From: JAUIAI01 sp050633665
Lineage (GTDB): Bacteria > Pseudomonadota > Gammaproteobacteria > Burkholderiales > Burkholderiaceae_E
Direction of reading: 5' to 3'
DNA length: 64,000 bases
NCBI GenBank assembly: GCA_050633665.1
Contig: JBOEGY010000007.1
Location: 1 to 64,000 of the forward strand
In this document: positions 53,829 to 61,658 of the stretch, piece after piece
Layout of the letters: each line of letters begins with the position of its first letter
Numbering within the stretch: position 1 is the stretch's first letter
The notes under the pieces: model-generated
The model's database searches: none
The model's input: only the letters and a program-made list of their open reading frames with translations
Told to the model about the DNA's origin: nothing
Program-made: the position numbers and the translations under genes

Positions 53829-55424
53829 CACCTTCGCTGCAAACTGGCCAAGATAGAGCTTGATGGCGGCGGCGAGGCCTGCGCGCTCGTCCGTTCTTGC
53901 AAGACGAACAACGAGTTCGGCGAGTTCTCCTGACTTGAGGCCGAGTGCGCTGCCAATCTGGGATGCGAGTGACTTGCGGTTGTAGATGGCAAGAAGGGCT
54001 CTGTAGTCGCTTGTTGAAAGTACAGCCCTGAACTGACTTTCGAACTGAGCATACAAGGCTGGTACGTCAATGCCTTGGGTAAGCTGCTGCAATGCGGTCG
54101 AAAGAGCTGTCACTCCCTTTGCAGAAGCGTCGAACCTGTTCAATAGAAACTTTACTTCTGAAACGACCCTGAGTGAAATTTGCGTTTCAAGCTCTGACCG
54201 TAGCTGCTTGAAGACATGATCGACTACGAGTTGAAAGTCTGAAGCCGGATCTCGCGCTAGGCGTGTGCTTACGATCTTTAGAACCTCCTCGGTGCAAAAA
54301 AGGTTCTCCACCTCTGCGACCGCTAGCGTGTATATGCCGTCCTGCTGCAGTGAAGCAATCTCCACTGGGGGACGTCGGTCCCGGTCGATCAGTCCGAAAA
54401 CTTGAAGGTGGTGAAGTTGCGGACTTCCACGTAGTGCCTTCGTAGATTGAATGACTTGATCGCAGCTGCCTCGTGGCAGAACCAAGAAGTTCGTGAGTAT
54501 CTCCCGGTAGAGAGAAACATCGTGACTTCCATTTACCCCCTCAACAAACACAACAGGCTTGCGACTTCCTAGTACTTCTATTAGTAGATCGTCCGGAAGT
54601 TCCTGGTTCTCTGCAATCAGTTCCCAATCCCAGGATGAACCATCGAAGGACTTGAGCCAAACCCGATGGGCGCCCTCTTGTGCCGCGGCGAAATCGACGT
54701 CATGAGTCAGATAGACGAACAGACAGTCCGGGCGAAGCTTCTCAACCTCGGCCCAGAGGGGTGCCTGAACCGATTTGTGTAAGTGAAGTTCCGGTTCATC
54801 TATGACAACTATCCCATCTTTGGGTGCGGCGAGACACTGGCCCAGGAGATAGAAAATGACCCGCTCTCCGTCGCTCATTTCCGAAGAGTTGTAGATTTTG
54901 GTCGCGTCGCCTCTGACCTTTGTCTGCAGCCGCAGGCCGCCAATGACGAGTTCGCGATGGGGAAGTATTCGCTCCCAAGCCTGTTTCACCTTATCGAGCT
55001 TTGTTAAAGGCGGATCGATCTTCGTAGAGGCCAGTCGTTGATTGATTTTGTATTTGGCGTTCTCCTCCGTTTCATCAGAGAACAGATAGACCATCAACTT
55101 TTCATAGTCGTTTAGCATCGACGTAGCAGGCTTATTCTGCCACTTGTAAAACGACTTGTTGCCGGCTTCAGTCGGGTTGCCAAATAACAGATTGCGTTCT
55201 GCGAGTTCGATGGACGTCGGTGTTGTGCTATCTGGCATCGATAGAGACTTCTGCGCGGATATTCGCAGGACCTTGGCGCGGTCAGGTGACTGCATCTCCA
55301 GCCAAGTTCCTAGGCGAGTTTTGCCAGAGCCGTTGGCACCCACGAACAAGAGGTTCTGACTTGTGGTGACCTTTTCGAGTGCCCCACCCTGACGGGGAAG
55401 TGTGATTGAACGGTTTTGTGTCAT
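53823..55424 (-). CDS. AAA ATPase fused to DUF4435 (PARIS-like defence protein)
   Basis: 533 aa. ABC/AAA15-type ATPase: Walker A GANGSGKT (29-36), signature-like SEMSDGERVIFYLLGQ (about 180) and Walker B GIVVIDEPELHLH (about 205). From about 285 a TOPRIM-like DUF4435 follows: KPVVFVEGVNGSHDVSLYRE and QVFGLIDRDRRPP. AriA ATPase plus AriB DUF4435 make the PARIS anti-phage system, and fused versions are known. Cargo position in a cassette array supports defence. Phage resistance is inferred, not seen. Confidence 0.8.
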   Translation of the reverse strand: MTQNRSITLPRQGGALEKVTTSQNLLFVGANGSGKTRLGTWLEMQSPDRAKVLRISAQKSLSMPDSTTPTSIELAERNLLFGNPTEAGNKSFYKWQNKPATSMLNDYEKLMVYLFSDETEENAKYKINQRLASTKIDPPLTKLDKVKQAWERILPHRELVIGGLRLQTKVRGDATKIYNSSEMSDGERVIFYLLGQCLAAPKDGIVVIDEPELHLHKSVQAPLWAEVEKLRPDCLFVYLTHDVDFAAAQEGAHRVWLKSFDGSSWDWELIAENQELPDDLLIEVLGSRKPVVFVEGVNGSHDVSLYREILTNFLVLPRGSCDQVIQSTKALRGSPQLHHLQVFGLIDRDRRPPVEIASLQQDGIYTLAVAEVENLFCTEEVLKIVSTRLARDPASDFQLVVDHVFKQLRSELETQISLRVVSEVKFLLNRFDASAKGVTALSTALQQLTQGIDVPALYAQFESQFRAVLSTSDYRALLAIYNRKSLASQIGSALGLKSGELAELVVRLARTDERAGLAAAIKLYLGQFAAKVA

Positions 55425-55458
55425 AGATGGTGGAGCAGAAGGGACGCTCGTCTTAGTG

Positions 55459-55557
55459 GCCTAACGTACAGTTAACCGGCGCTTTACAAATTGACCGGTT
55501 CTGAGCAGAGCGCGGGTTCGAGCGACTTTTAAAGCCCCCTTCAACGAAATGTTAGCG
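55459..55557. other. attC site 2
   Basis: 99 bp, GCCTAAC (55459-55465) to GTTAGCG (55551-55557); inner CCGGTTCTGAGCAGAGCGCG. The stop of the zinc-ribbon gene falls in the right core. Confidence 0.85.
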
Positions 55558-56031
55558 ATCACGCCCTGGATAGTTGAGGCGAGGCGCGGGCGGCCGAGGC
55601 CGCTTCGGCTCAATAGGATACTCCGCGCTACAAGCGACGCAGCGATACTTCCCGCTTAAGGTCCGGTTGGTCTGTAGAATTTGTAACTTCTCTCCAGAAA
55701 TACAATTTGGGCAGGCGTAATGCATCGGCTCGCCGAGAAACTCGTAAGCTACAGCTCCGCCCTCCGTCTTCACGAGCTTGTACTCTGCTAGTTTAGCTTC
55801 CCAATCGCGCGACTTACTTATCTTCTCTTTCAATTCCTGATTATCGGTTTGAAGGCGGAACAATTCTTCGCGCATCGAGAAAAGCGCATCCTGCGCGTCG
55901 CCAAGCTTTAACAAAACATCGTCTACTCTGGCCTTAGCATCTGCATCGATTTTCAGCTCATAGAGCGACTTGAGAATTCCTTTGCCAGCGCGCAAACCTT
56001 CGTACGCAGCGGTAATTGATGCGATATCCAT
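55552..56031 (-). CDS. Coiled-coil protein with C-terminal zinc ribbon
   Basis: 159 aa from ATG 56031 (MDIASITAAYEGLRAGKGIL), 15 bp inside the preceding attC; a longer frame would translate the attC. Residues 40-80 form a coiled coil (LFSMREELFRLQTDNQELKE). Residues 112-142 hold CPNC and CVAC pairs, a zinc ribbon. The tail is Pro/Arg-rich. Family not recognised; similar proteins occur near phage and mobile genes, in my recollection. Confidence 0.7.
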   Translation of the reverse strand: MDIASITAAYEGLRAGKGILKSLYELKIDADAKARVDDVLLKLGDAQDALFSMREELFRLQTDNQELKEKISKSRDWEAKLAEYKLVKTEGGAVAYEFLGEPMHYACPNCISGEKLQILQTNRTLSGKYRCVACSAEYPIEPKRPRPPAPRLNYPGRDR

Positions 56032-56045
56032 GCTGTCCTTTTGAT

Positions 56046-56145
56046 TGCTAACGCCTAGTTCAGCGGCACTTGTGGGCGTGCGAGGTTCTGGCGTAGCCAG
56101 GTTCTCGTACGCCCACAAGTGTCCGTCTGCAACGCTGAGTTAGGC
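56046..56145. other. attC site 3
   Basis: 100 bp, TGCTAACGCCTAGTTCAGCG to GTTAGGC (56139-56145). Arms CACTTGTGGGCG and CGCCCACAAGTG pair perfectly; inner GAGGTTCTGGCGTAGCCAGG. Confidence 0.9.
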
Positions 56146-56997
56146 ATCCGTCCTCTCAAATTCGTATTCACGGTGGTACCGAAGGTACCGTATTGTGCGC
56201 TCCGGCAACCGACGAAGCGACGCGTCGGGGTCAACCCCCAACCAAGCTAGCTCGTCAGTTGTAAAGGATGATGCACGGATGAGCTTGCCCGCATCATCAA
56301 ACGACACCAGCCCTCTATCAAACAATTTGTCGATTGTCGGTTGGAGCAGCAAACCATTATGTGGGTCCAGACGCTCAATATTCGTTGAATCTCGCCAAGG
56401 TTTAATGTGCGACGCAAGAAGAACTGTTGGACGAGAGTACCCGGTTACGGCACAAGCGCCCCATAACCGAAAGACACCATCACGGAACACGCCTTGGCCT
56501 ATTCGGCTCGTTCTCAGAGCATTTCGTTCTGTTTCCTCTAACCCCACCAAATCGCCAGCAAATTCACTTTCATAACCCGCGACAGGTTCTTCGACCTTTA
56601 ATTCATTTGAGAGAGTAAAGATGAACTGACTTGGCTCGTCCACACGCAAGTTGTGCTCATTCAGCTTCACTTGACCTAGATATTTGAATGGCGAATGGTG
56701 CTTCTTGCGATGAAAGAGATGAATCTCATCGTTAGATCGGTTAGCCCCTAGTATCCGCTGGTCAGAAGAATGCTTAGCTTCACCTTCCCAATGTAACTCT
56801 CCGTCTTCCAAGTAATCATTGTATTGAGTCAGCGACGCTTGCTTCTCTTCCGTAACGAAAAGAATTATGTAATTGGTTTGACTCGGAGTGACGACACCTC
56901 GAGAGATAGCCTGAAATCCCTTGTAGCCCCACAACTCCGCGAGTTGAGGCCTCTCGTATTCAAGTCCCTTTGAAATTTTCTCAAAGCTGACTGTCAT
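56140..56997 (-). CDS. DUF3427-HNH endonuclease
   Basis: 285 aa. The N-terminal domain (QLAELWGYKGFQAISRGVVT, LTQYNDYLEDGELHWEGEAK, EIHLFHRKKHHSPFKYLGQV) matches DUF3427, often found on PLD-type restriction helicases. The C-terminal HNH nuclease shows ACAVTGYSRPTVLLASHIKP and LDPHNGLLLQPTIDKLFDRG. Such fusions are candidate modified-DNA sensing nucleases. A restriction or defence role is inferred. Confidence 0.82.
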   Translation of the reverse strand: MTVSFEKISKGLEYERPQLAELWGYKGFQAISRGVVTPSQTNYIILFVTEEKQASLTQYNDYLEDGELHWEGEAKHSSDQRILGANRSNDEIHLFHRKKHHSPFKYLGQVKLNEHNLRVDEPSQFIFTLSNELKVEEPVAGYESEFAGDLVGLEETERNALRTSRIGQGVFRDGVFRLWGACAVTGYSRPTVLLASHIKPWRDSTNIERLDPHNGLLLQPTIDKLFDRGLVSFDDAGKLIRASSFTTDELAWLGVDPDASLRRLPERTIRYLRYHREYEFERTDA

Positions 56998-57019
56998 TTA
57001 GCTTCGTCCTCGCAAGGTT

Positions 57020-57118
57020 ATCTAACGCCCTAATTCAGTGGCGTTTGTGGCGACGCCTGTTTTCGCGGCAGCAAAAATGGGTGGCGGGTCAAATGTCCGC
57101 TGCAACGATTTGTTAGCC
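57020..57118. other. attC site 4
   Basis: 99 bp, ATCTAAC to GTTAGCC (57112-57118). Arms TTCAGTGGCGTTTG and related GTCCGCTGCAACG. Stop of the aminopeptidase gene is in the right core. Confidence 0.85.
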
Positions 57119-57870
57119 GCTGGCTGCAGAAAGCGTTGCGACAATGGGCGCTCCATTTGTGACAATGATTGTATGTTCATATTGCGCAGACAAATTCGCC
57201 CTATGGCCAATTAGCGTCCAGCCATCTTGTCCCTCATCGACATATGTGCTTTTAGTCGACAAAAATGGCTCAATAGCAATGACTTGCCCTGCGCTTAACG
57301 TACGAGTATCTCCGCGGTCGTAGTACCCAACAATACCTTCTGGCTCCTCATGCAAGGAGCGACCAATTCCATGGCCGGCTAGATTACGGATAATCTTAAA
57401 TCGATGCTTCTTGGCGACGGATTGGATGACTTTACCGATTCGATTTATTTTCACTCCGGCACGCGCCTCAGAAACCGCATGACTCAGAGCGACTCGTGTC
57501 GCATGGCATAGCCGTGCTTTGATTGGGGAAATCGGAGGAACTACTGTTGTTCCACCAGTGTCGGCGAAATATCCATTCAAACTCGCAGACACATCAACGT
57601 TTACTACATCCCCAGCGAAAATAACTCGTGAGCCAGGAACTCCATGCGCTGCCTCCTCATTGACACTTATGCAGGTTGCTCCAGGAAAATCGTATGTGAG
57701 CCTGGGAGCAGACTGTGCTCCAGCACCTTCAAGCAGGCGCTCCCAATGGCATCAAGTTCCTGTGTAGTCATGCCGGGCTCAACCACCTCAAGCATGGAAT
57801 CTCTCACCATCGCAACAACGCGACCCGCAGCCATGATGCCGTCAATGTCAGATTGGCTTTCAATAGTCAT
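57113..57870 (-). pseudogene. map: Methionine aminopeptidase type I with one frameshift
   Basis: ATG 57870 reads MTIESQSDIDGIMAAGRVVA to about KVLEHS, then leaves the frame. The rest, GAQSAPRLTYDFPGATCISV through NEEAAHGVPGSRVIFAGD, continues in another frame to the stop at 57113. The span, 758 nt, fits one missing base near 57725-57740. Metal ligands are all kept: NVDVSASLNGYFADTGGT, GHGIGRSLHEEP, AIEPF and AQYEHT. Housekeeping enzyme as cassette cargo; it may be a real gene with a base-call error. Confidence 0.85.
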
Positions 57871-57895
57871 AAATACCTTCGTAATATTTCTAGGC

Positions 57896-57997
57896 GGCTA
57901 ACGCTTGAGTTCAGCAGCATTTGACGCGCTGCTCGGTTCTGCGCGAAGCGCAGGTTCGTGCAGTGGGTCCAATGTCAGATGCAACGCATTGTTAGCC
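57896..57997. other. attC site 5
   Basis: 102 bp, GGCTAAC to GTTAGCC (57991-57997), perfect core pair. Inner hairpin CGGTTCTGCGCGAAGCGCAG then GTTCG is the clearest of the shared type. Confidence 0.92.
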
Positions 57998-58744
57998 ATC
58001 AGCACCTCCCGCGCGAGTAGTTTGCGTTGGATCATCTTCGTGAACCACCTTCAAGTGTAATACGCGAATATTGGTAGGTCCGGCGACGCCACCTCGCATC
58101 TGTTGCTTCTCGTGGGCGGCATAAACTCGAAGATTTGCTCGATCGAGTTCCGACATGTCCGCCGCGAGGGATTTTTGAGCGCTTATACGGTCAGACGGCT
58201 CGAGGATTCCTACGTCGACCCAGTCACTTAAGTTCTGCAGAAAGGCCCCAACTGTTTCAAGCTTATCGTCAGTAAGATCCTCTGGATAGTCGTCGTAGCG
58301 GCCTTGACAATCCCGCGCGAGATCTACCAGTACCTTCGCGGACTTAACCAACACGAGTTCTTTGGGAATTTCCGATGACTTTCGATATATTCCGATAGGC
58401 TCAGCTTTAGCCGGCTCAGACAATTTGGCCTTTACCCAATTTTCGTGATTCTCTCTCAACTGGCGAAGCATAGGTGCAGTAAAAGTATCCGCTTGATCAT
58501 CAACCAACTTGTGATGCACCCGACACAGCAAAATTAGGTTTCTAAGGTTGTCAATCGCATCTGGGTCATAGTTCGCGTCGTAGCGCGGCCCCTTCTTCTT
58601 TCCAGAAACTATGTGGCATTCCTCGCCAACGACCGACTCAGAGTCCTCTGATGAGGCATCAACTACCATGCGCGCTTTACAAAAAGCACAGAGGCTGCCA
58701 GAACGGCCCCACAGAACTTTTCTCGTCTTATCCGAAATTCCCAT
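57992..58744 (-). CDS. HNH endonuclease
   Basis: 250 aa. CAFCKARM (zinc pair, residues about 19-22), GEECHIVSGKKKGPRYD and NLRNLILLCRVHHKLVDD make the HNH/ββα-metal core in the first 90 residues. The C-terminal 150 residues are unrecognised, perhaps a target-sensing domain. Cassette cargo, single gene between attC 5 and the partial site at 58751. Restriction-type defence is the best guess. Confidence 0.82.
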   Translation of the reverse strand: MGISDKTRKVLWGRSGSLCAFCKARMVVDASSEDSESVVGEECHIVSGKKKGPRYDANYDPDAIDNLRNLILLCRVHHKLVDDQADTFTAPMLRQLRENHENWVKAKLSEPAKAEPIGIYRKSSEIPKELVLVKSAKVLVDLARDCQGRYDDYPEDLTDDKLETVGAFLQNLSDWVDVGILEPSDRISAQKSLAADMSELDRANLRVYAAHEKQQMRGGVAGPTNIRVLHLKVVHEDDPTQTTRAGGADG

Positions 58745-58750
58745 ATTGAT

Positions 58751-58842
58751 GGCTAACGTTTTAATTCACCGGCCACCGGAGGCGGCCCGGCGCAATGATG
58801 GGTTCGGTGTCGATTTCGACCGCATCGCTTTCCCTTTGAAGT
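58751..58842. other. Partial attC site 6
   Basis: GGCTAACGTTTTAATTCACC forms a normal arm and core at 58751, but the opposite core expected next to the VOC stop is missing. GCCGCCTCCGG/CCGGCCACCGG give a short stem. It appears truncated by deletion. Confidence 0.5.
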
Positions 58843-59211
58843 TCAATCGATATTCTGGCCAATGCGCCAAAGAACACCTGATGGATCGTAGAGACAGAAA
58901 TCACGCATGCCCCACGGCTGGTTCTCCAGGGAGGTGACCTTAACCCCGTACTTTTCGAGCACGCCACTTTCGTGGACCAGCTCCCACCATGAATTCACAT
59001 CTTCTACCAGGATGTGCATCATGAAGTTTTCTGCAAACGACACGGCGCAGAAATCCTGGAGTAAAAAGCTAACATGCCCGAAGTGAAAATAGGCAATGCC
59101 GCCGCCTACAGAGGCCATCGTAAAACCAAGGTCCTTGTAGAACTGCTTGGAAAGCTCGAAGTCTTTCGAGGGAACGAATGCCTTGATTTCCGTGACCCTG
59201 AGATTTGACAT
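58843..59211 (-). CDS. VOC-family (glyoxalase/bleomycin-resistance) protein
   Basis: 122 aa. LRVTEIKAFVPSKDFELSKQ, FYKDLGFTMASVGGG, then VSFLLQDFCAV and DVNSWWELV form the two βαβββ modules of the VOC fold. FCLYDPSGVLWRIGQ is the C-terminal strand. VOC proteins in integron cassettes are common and bind or modify small toxic molecules. Metal-ligand assignment is unclear. Confidence 0.85.
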   Translation of the reverse strand: MSNLRVTEIKAFVPSKDFELSKQFYKDLGFTMASVGGGIAYFHFGHVSFLLQDFCAVSFAENFMMHILVEDVNSWWELVHESGVLEKYGVKVTSLENQPWGMRDFCLYDPSGVLWRIGQNID

Positions 59212-59228
59212 TACGGTTTTTGCTATGA

Positions 59229-59290
59229 CATTGAACGACTTAGGTCAGCGGCCAGCCGCAGGCTGGTCCGTTTGAACCGCAGTGTTAGAA
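59229..59290. other. attC site 7 (short, 62 bp)
   Basis: ATTGAACGACTTAGGTCAGC to GTTAGAA (59284-59290), with GGCCAGCC/GGCTGGTCC forming a tight inner stem. It encodes the last 15 residues of BrnA, a usual feature of cassette-borne toxin-antitoxin genes. Confidence 0.75.
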
Positions 59291-59523
59291 CCGGTCTTCT
59301 CCAGACGTTCCGCGAGCCAGAGTTTGATAATCGACTGACGCGTCACACCGATACGACTCGCCTCACGGTCCAGCAGCTCGATCATCCAAGTAGGAAAATC
59401 AACATTAACCCGCTTTTGTTCGTGCTTCACGCGCTTCGCCGCAGACACGTCTAGATCCTCAAGGACGCTCTCGCCATCATCAAACTTTTTGTCAAACCGA
59501 GCCGCTTTAACTCTCGCCTTCAT
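59245..59523 (-). CDS. brnA: BrnA-family antitoxin
   Basis: 92 aa. The ribbon-helix-helix C-half reads VKHEQKRVNVDFPTWMIELL then DREASRIGVTRQSIIKLWLA. It binds BrnT and represses the operon. The brnT stop overlaps brnA by 17 nt. Its C-terminus, TGSNTAVQTDQPAAGR, is translated from the attC. Confidence 0.88.
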   Translation of the reverse strand: MKARVKAARFDKKFDDGESVLEDLDVSAAKRVKHEQKRVNVDFPTWMIELLDREASRIGVTRQSIIKLWLAERLEKTGSNTAVQTDQPAAGR

Positions 59524-59773
59524 ACAGCGCCACCTCTTCGGGCCGTGAGCGACGAACTGAGATCAGCCGCACACGAGATTCGCGGTAAGTGATCACCGCA
59601 GACCAATGCTTCGAATCGATTCGACCGACCACAAGAAATCTCGGTTCGCCAGACGTTCTCGCGGGTATTTCCAAGAGATCTACATCATCCCAAAGGCGCT
59701 GAGCCTCGACGAAATCAATGCCATGTTTTTGGCGATTTACCGCACTCTTGGTTGGATCAAACTCGAAGCGCAT
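59507..59773 (-). CDS. brnT: BrnT-family ribonuclease toxin
   Basis: 88 aa. FEFDPTKSAVNRQKHGIDFV is the BrnT signature; LVVGRIDSKHWSAVITYRES then RVRLISVRRSRPEEVALYE completes the RelE-like fold with the basic catalytic region. It degrades RNA unless bound by BrnA. First gene of the outermost cassette. Confidence 0.9.
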   Translation of the reverse strand: MRFEFDPTKSAVNRQKHGIDFVEAQRLWDDVDLLEIPARTSGEPRFLVVGRIDSKHWSAVITYRESRVRLISVRRSRPEEVALYEGES

Positions 59774-59790
59774 GGTATAGATTATATACC
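59774..59790 (-). promoter_or_regulatory. brnTA promoter with palindromic operator
   Basis: GGTATAGATTATATACC is a 6-5-6 palindrome directly abutting the brnT ATG. On the minus strand it contains a perfect -10, TATAAT (59781-59786). Transcription would start about 1-3 nt before the ATG, giving a leaderless or near-leaderless mRNA. A likely BrnA operator. Confidence 0.65.
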
Positions 59791-59828
59791 TTTTCCGCGT
59801 AGAAGCGAGCCCTCTGACTCGTTCTAAC

Positions 59829-60162
59829 TATGTTCTAGACAGCAAAGACGGCAACCAACCGCCGTATAACAATCCGTACCGCCGCATAATCCCGTCCTCA
59901 GCATAGTTATCCATCAACCCCACCCCGCACCAACAAACTCCGGTTGGCGCATTCAACCATAAGCTTAAACGTATCTGATCGCCCCGACCTCACCCGATTT
60001 GACTACTTAACGCGATCAAGGGAAATTGTTCTGCTGCGCATTTATTCGCATGTCGCCTTTCTTGTAGCAGCCTTTTTTGGCCGGAACTACCGAACCTCAT
60101 TGCTACCCTTTGCGCCATGATTGACGTGTTGATCGCGATAAACAACGCAAAGTAATTGACAG
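59829..60162. other. About 330 bp without a gene
   Basis: TTCTAAC at 59821-59827 marks the right edge of the cassette block (GTTAGAA on the minus strand, as in attC 7). Beyond it I see no gene, repeat or integrase remnant. Confidence 0.4.
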
Positions 60163-60297
60163 CTATCCCTGCTGGATCGGAACCTGCGGATGCAGTTGCG
60201 CGGCCACCTCGCCACGAACCATCATCGCAAACAGATTCATAACAGTGAATGGATTGGCCGAGCAGGCAGCGGGCCGGCGCTGGAGTAAGAGATTCAT
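60163..60297 (-). CDS. Small ORF (44 aa) coupled to the DUF4255 gene
   Basis: MNLLLQRRPAACSANPFTVM then NLFAMMVRGEVAAQLHPQVP. Its ATG overlaps the DUF4255 stop by 4 nt. The overlap is the only support; no family recognised. Confidence 0.35.
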   Translation of the reverse strand: MNLLLQRRPAACSANPFTVMNLFAMMVRGEVAAQLHPQVPIQQG

Positions 60298-60836
60298 CCC
60301 CGAGACAACGCCGGTAACCTCCTACCCTCTTCTGGATTGGATATCAGGCGCGCCTTGTAGATCACCGACGGTCGATACTTCGCGCCCAGGGTAGTCCAGA
60401 CGCTGCTCAGCTCGTTTAAGTTCAGGCTCATCAGTTCCAGAGACAGACTTTCAACAGCAGGCGGAAGCTCTGGCGCACTTTGTCTTGTATGTACCGGGTG
60501 ATTATTAATAGTCTCGAGCACCACTGAAAGGCACTTCAATGAGGTCGGGTAGTCCCTGAATTGAGCTGACACCAGCAAATAAAGATCAAGGTTCAAGGCA
60601 GGCGAAAGGCGACCAGGGCTTTTTCCGCTACCTGGCGAGAAACGCGATCCACTAGCAAGGGCGGACACCGTCTGGACGTTGACTAGGGTTATGGCGATCC
60701 GGTCTTCAATCTCGTGCAAGATGGCACCATCTGGCGCGGCGACCCCTGAGAGCACCGGGTCTTTGAGCCCGGGCAACGATTGTTTCAGGGTGTGGTTCAG
60801 AGACTCGCGGATAAAGCCCAAAGCCAGGTCAATCAT
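60294..60836 (-). CDS. DUF4255 (Pvc16 N-terminal domain) protein
   Basis: 180 aa from ATG 60836 (MIDLALGFIRESLNHTLKQS). ITLVNVQTVSALASGSRFSP, LYLLVSAQFRDYPTSLKCLS then VVLETINNHPVHTR, and ELSSVWTTLGAKYRPSVIYK are typical of DUF4255. Pvc16/Afp16 cap the tail of extracellular contractile injection systems. No other tail gene lies in the window, so this is a stray or relic component, or a family member with another job. Confidence 0.82.
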   Translation of the reverse strand: MIDLALGFIRESLNHTLKQSLPGLKDPVLSGVAAPDGAILHEIEDRIAITLVNVQTVSALASGSRFSPGSGKSPGRLSPALNLDLYLLVSAQFRDYPTSLKCLSVVLETINNHPVHTRQSAPELPPAVESLSLELMSLNLNELSSVWTTLGAKYRPSVIYKARLISNPEEGRRLPALSRG

Positions 60837-60969
60837 TGTTTCGTTCCCAGGTAAGTTTGTTGATCGCTCTCTTCTCTTCAGGCTTGATCGTCCTCTTGAT
60901 GAAACCCGGCCGGTGAGAATTTTCGATGAGCCCGAAGTCGATGCTGGCCAGCTCAACAATACAGGTCAT
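60829..60969 (-). CDS. Small ORF (46 aa) overlapping the DUF4255 start
   Basis: ATG 60969: MTCIVELASIDFGLIENSHR then PGFIKRTIKPEEKRAINKLT. It ends within ATGATTGA at the DUF4255 start (8-nt overlap). The frame stays open upstream without a good start, so it could be the tail of a larger lost gene. Basic, unrecognised. Confidence 0.35.
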   Translation of the reverse strand: MTCIVELASIDFGLIENSHRPGFIKRTIKPEEKRAINKLTWERNND

Positions 60970-61208
60970 AACCCACGGGTATTCTGTCCGTGGCTGCCAT
61001 GATCGAGCATCGCCTTGGTGACTGTCTTCCAGGCCTGCAAATCTGGCAATAGCGCAGCAGGCGCTAACCCGGTTCGCTGGCCAATGCGGCTGGCAATGCC
61101 CGGTTAGAACGGCAACTTTAATGCATAATGCGCTCTAAAGTAACACTATCGCGCCGGCCCCTGCCTGGCTTTATTGGCGGCGCTCAGAACAACGGAGACG
61201 CGAGCCAC

Positions 61209-61658
61209 ATGCTTAAAGGAGTTGATCCGTTAATCGGGCCTGACCTGTTGATGGTTCTAGCCGCAATGGGTCATGGCGATGAACTGGTCATTGCTGACGC
61301 CAATTTTCCGTCGGCAACGATAGCTAAGGGCTCGGTCCACGGCCAGGTATTGCGCATCGCATGCGGCGCCCCTCGGGCGGTTCAGGCTGTCTTGTCCGTC
61401 ATGCCGGTTGACACCTACGAAGCCCACCCGGTCCACTCAATGCAAGTCGTAGGCGATGCGCACGCAACGCCTGAGGTGGTTAGCGATGCTGCGCCACTAT
61501 TCGCCGCCGAACAAGTCAGTATCACCGCGCTGGAGCGGTTTGAGTTTTATGAGCGAGCCCGCAATGCGTTCGCGGTCGTGGCCACCGCAGAGATGCGCCA
61601 GTATGGCAACTTTATTATTCGCAAGGGCGTGATCACTACGCACGCAAACCCAGCCTGA
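61209..61658 (+). CDS. fucU: L-fucose mutarotase (RbsD/FucU family)
   Basis: 149 aa from ATG 61209 (MLKGVDPLIGPDLLMVLAAM), with GGAG upstream; the longer frame from 61128 crosses the promoter. MGHGDELVIADANFPSATIA is the family's catalytic loop, and FYERARNAFAVVATAEMRQY then GNFIIRKGVI the C-terminal signature. It interconverts anomers of fucose or a similar sugar. Its stop overlaps the lactonase start by 1 nt. Confidence 0.9.
   Translation: MLKGVDPLIGPDLLMVLAAMGHGDELVIADANFPSATIAKGSVHGQVLRIACGAPRAVQAVLSVMPVDTYEAHPVHSMQVVGDAHATPEVVSDAAPLFAAEQVSITALERFEFYERARNAFAVVATAEMRQYGNFIIRKGVITTHANPA

Larger units (their letters stand above)
53727..59290 (-). mobile_element. Integron gene-cassette array without integrase (CALIN-like)
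   Basis: Seven cassette junctions all point the same way, each gene's stop codon lying in or near an attC core. Cargo from right to left: brnTA, VOC, HNH, methionine aminopeptidase, DUF3427-HNH, zinc-ribbon protein, AAA-DUF4435. Four sites share an inner GGTTCTG/CAGGTTC hairpin, pointing to one chromosomal integron. No tyrosine integrase is in the window. Confidence 0.88.
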
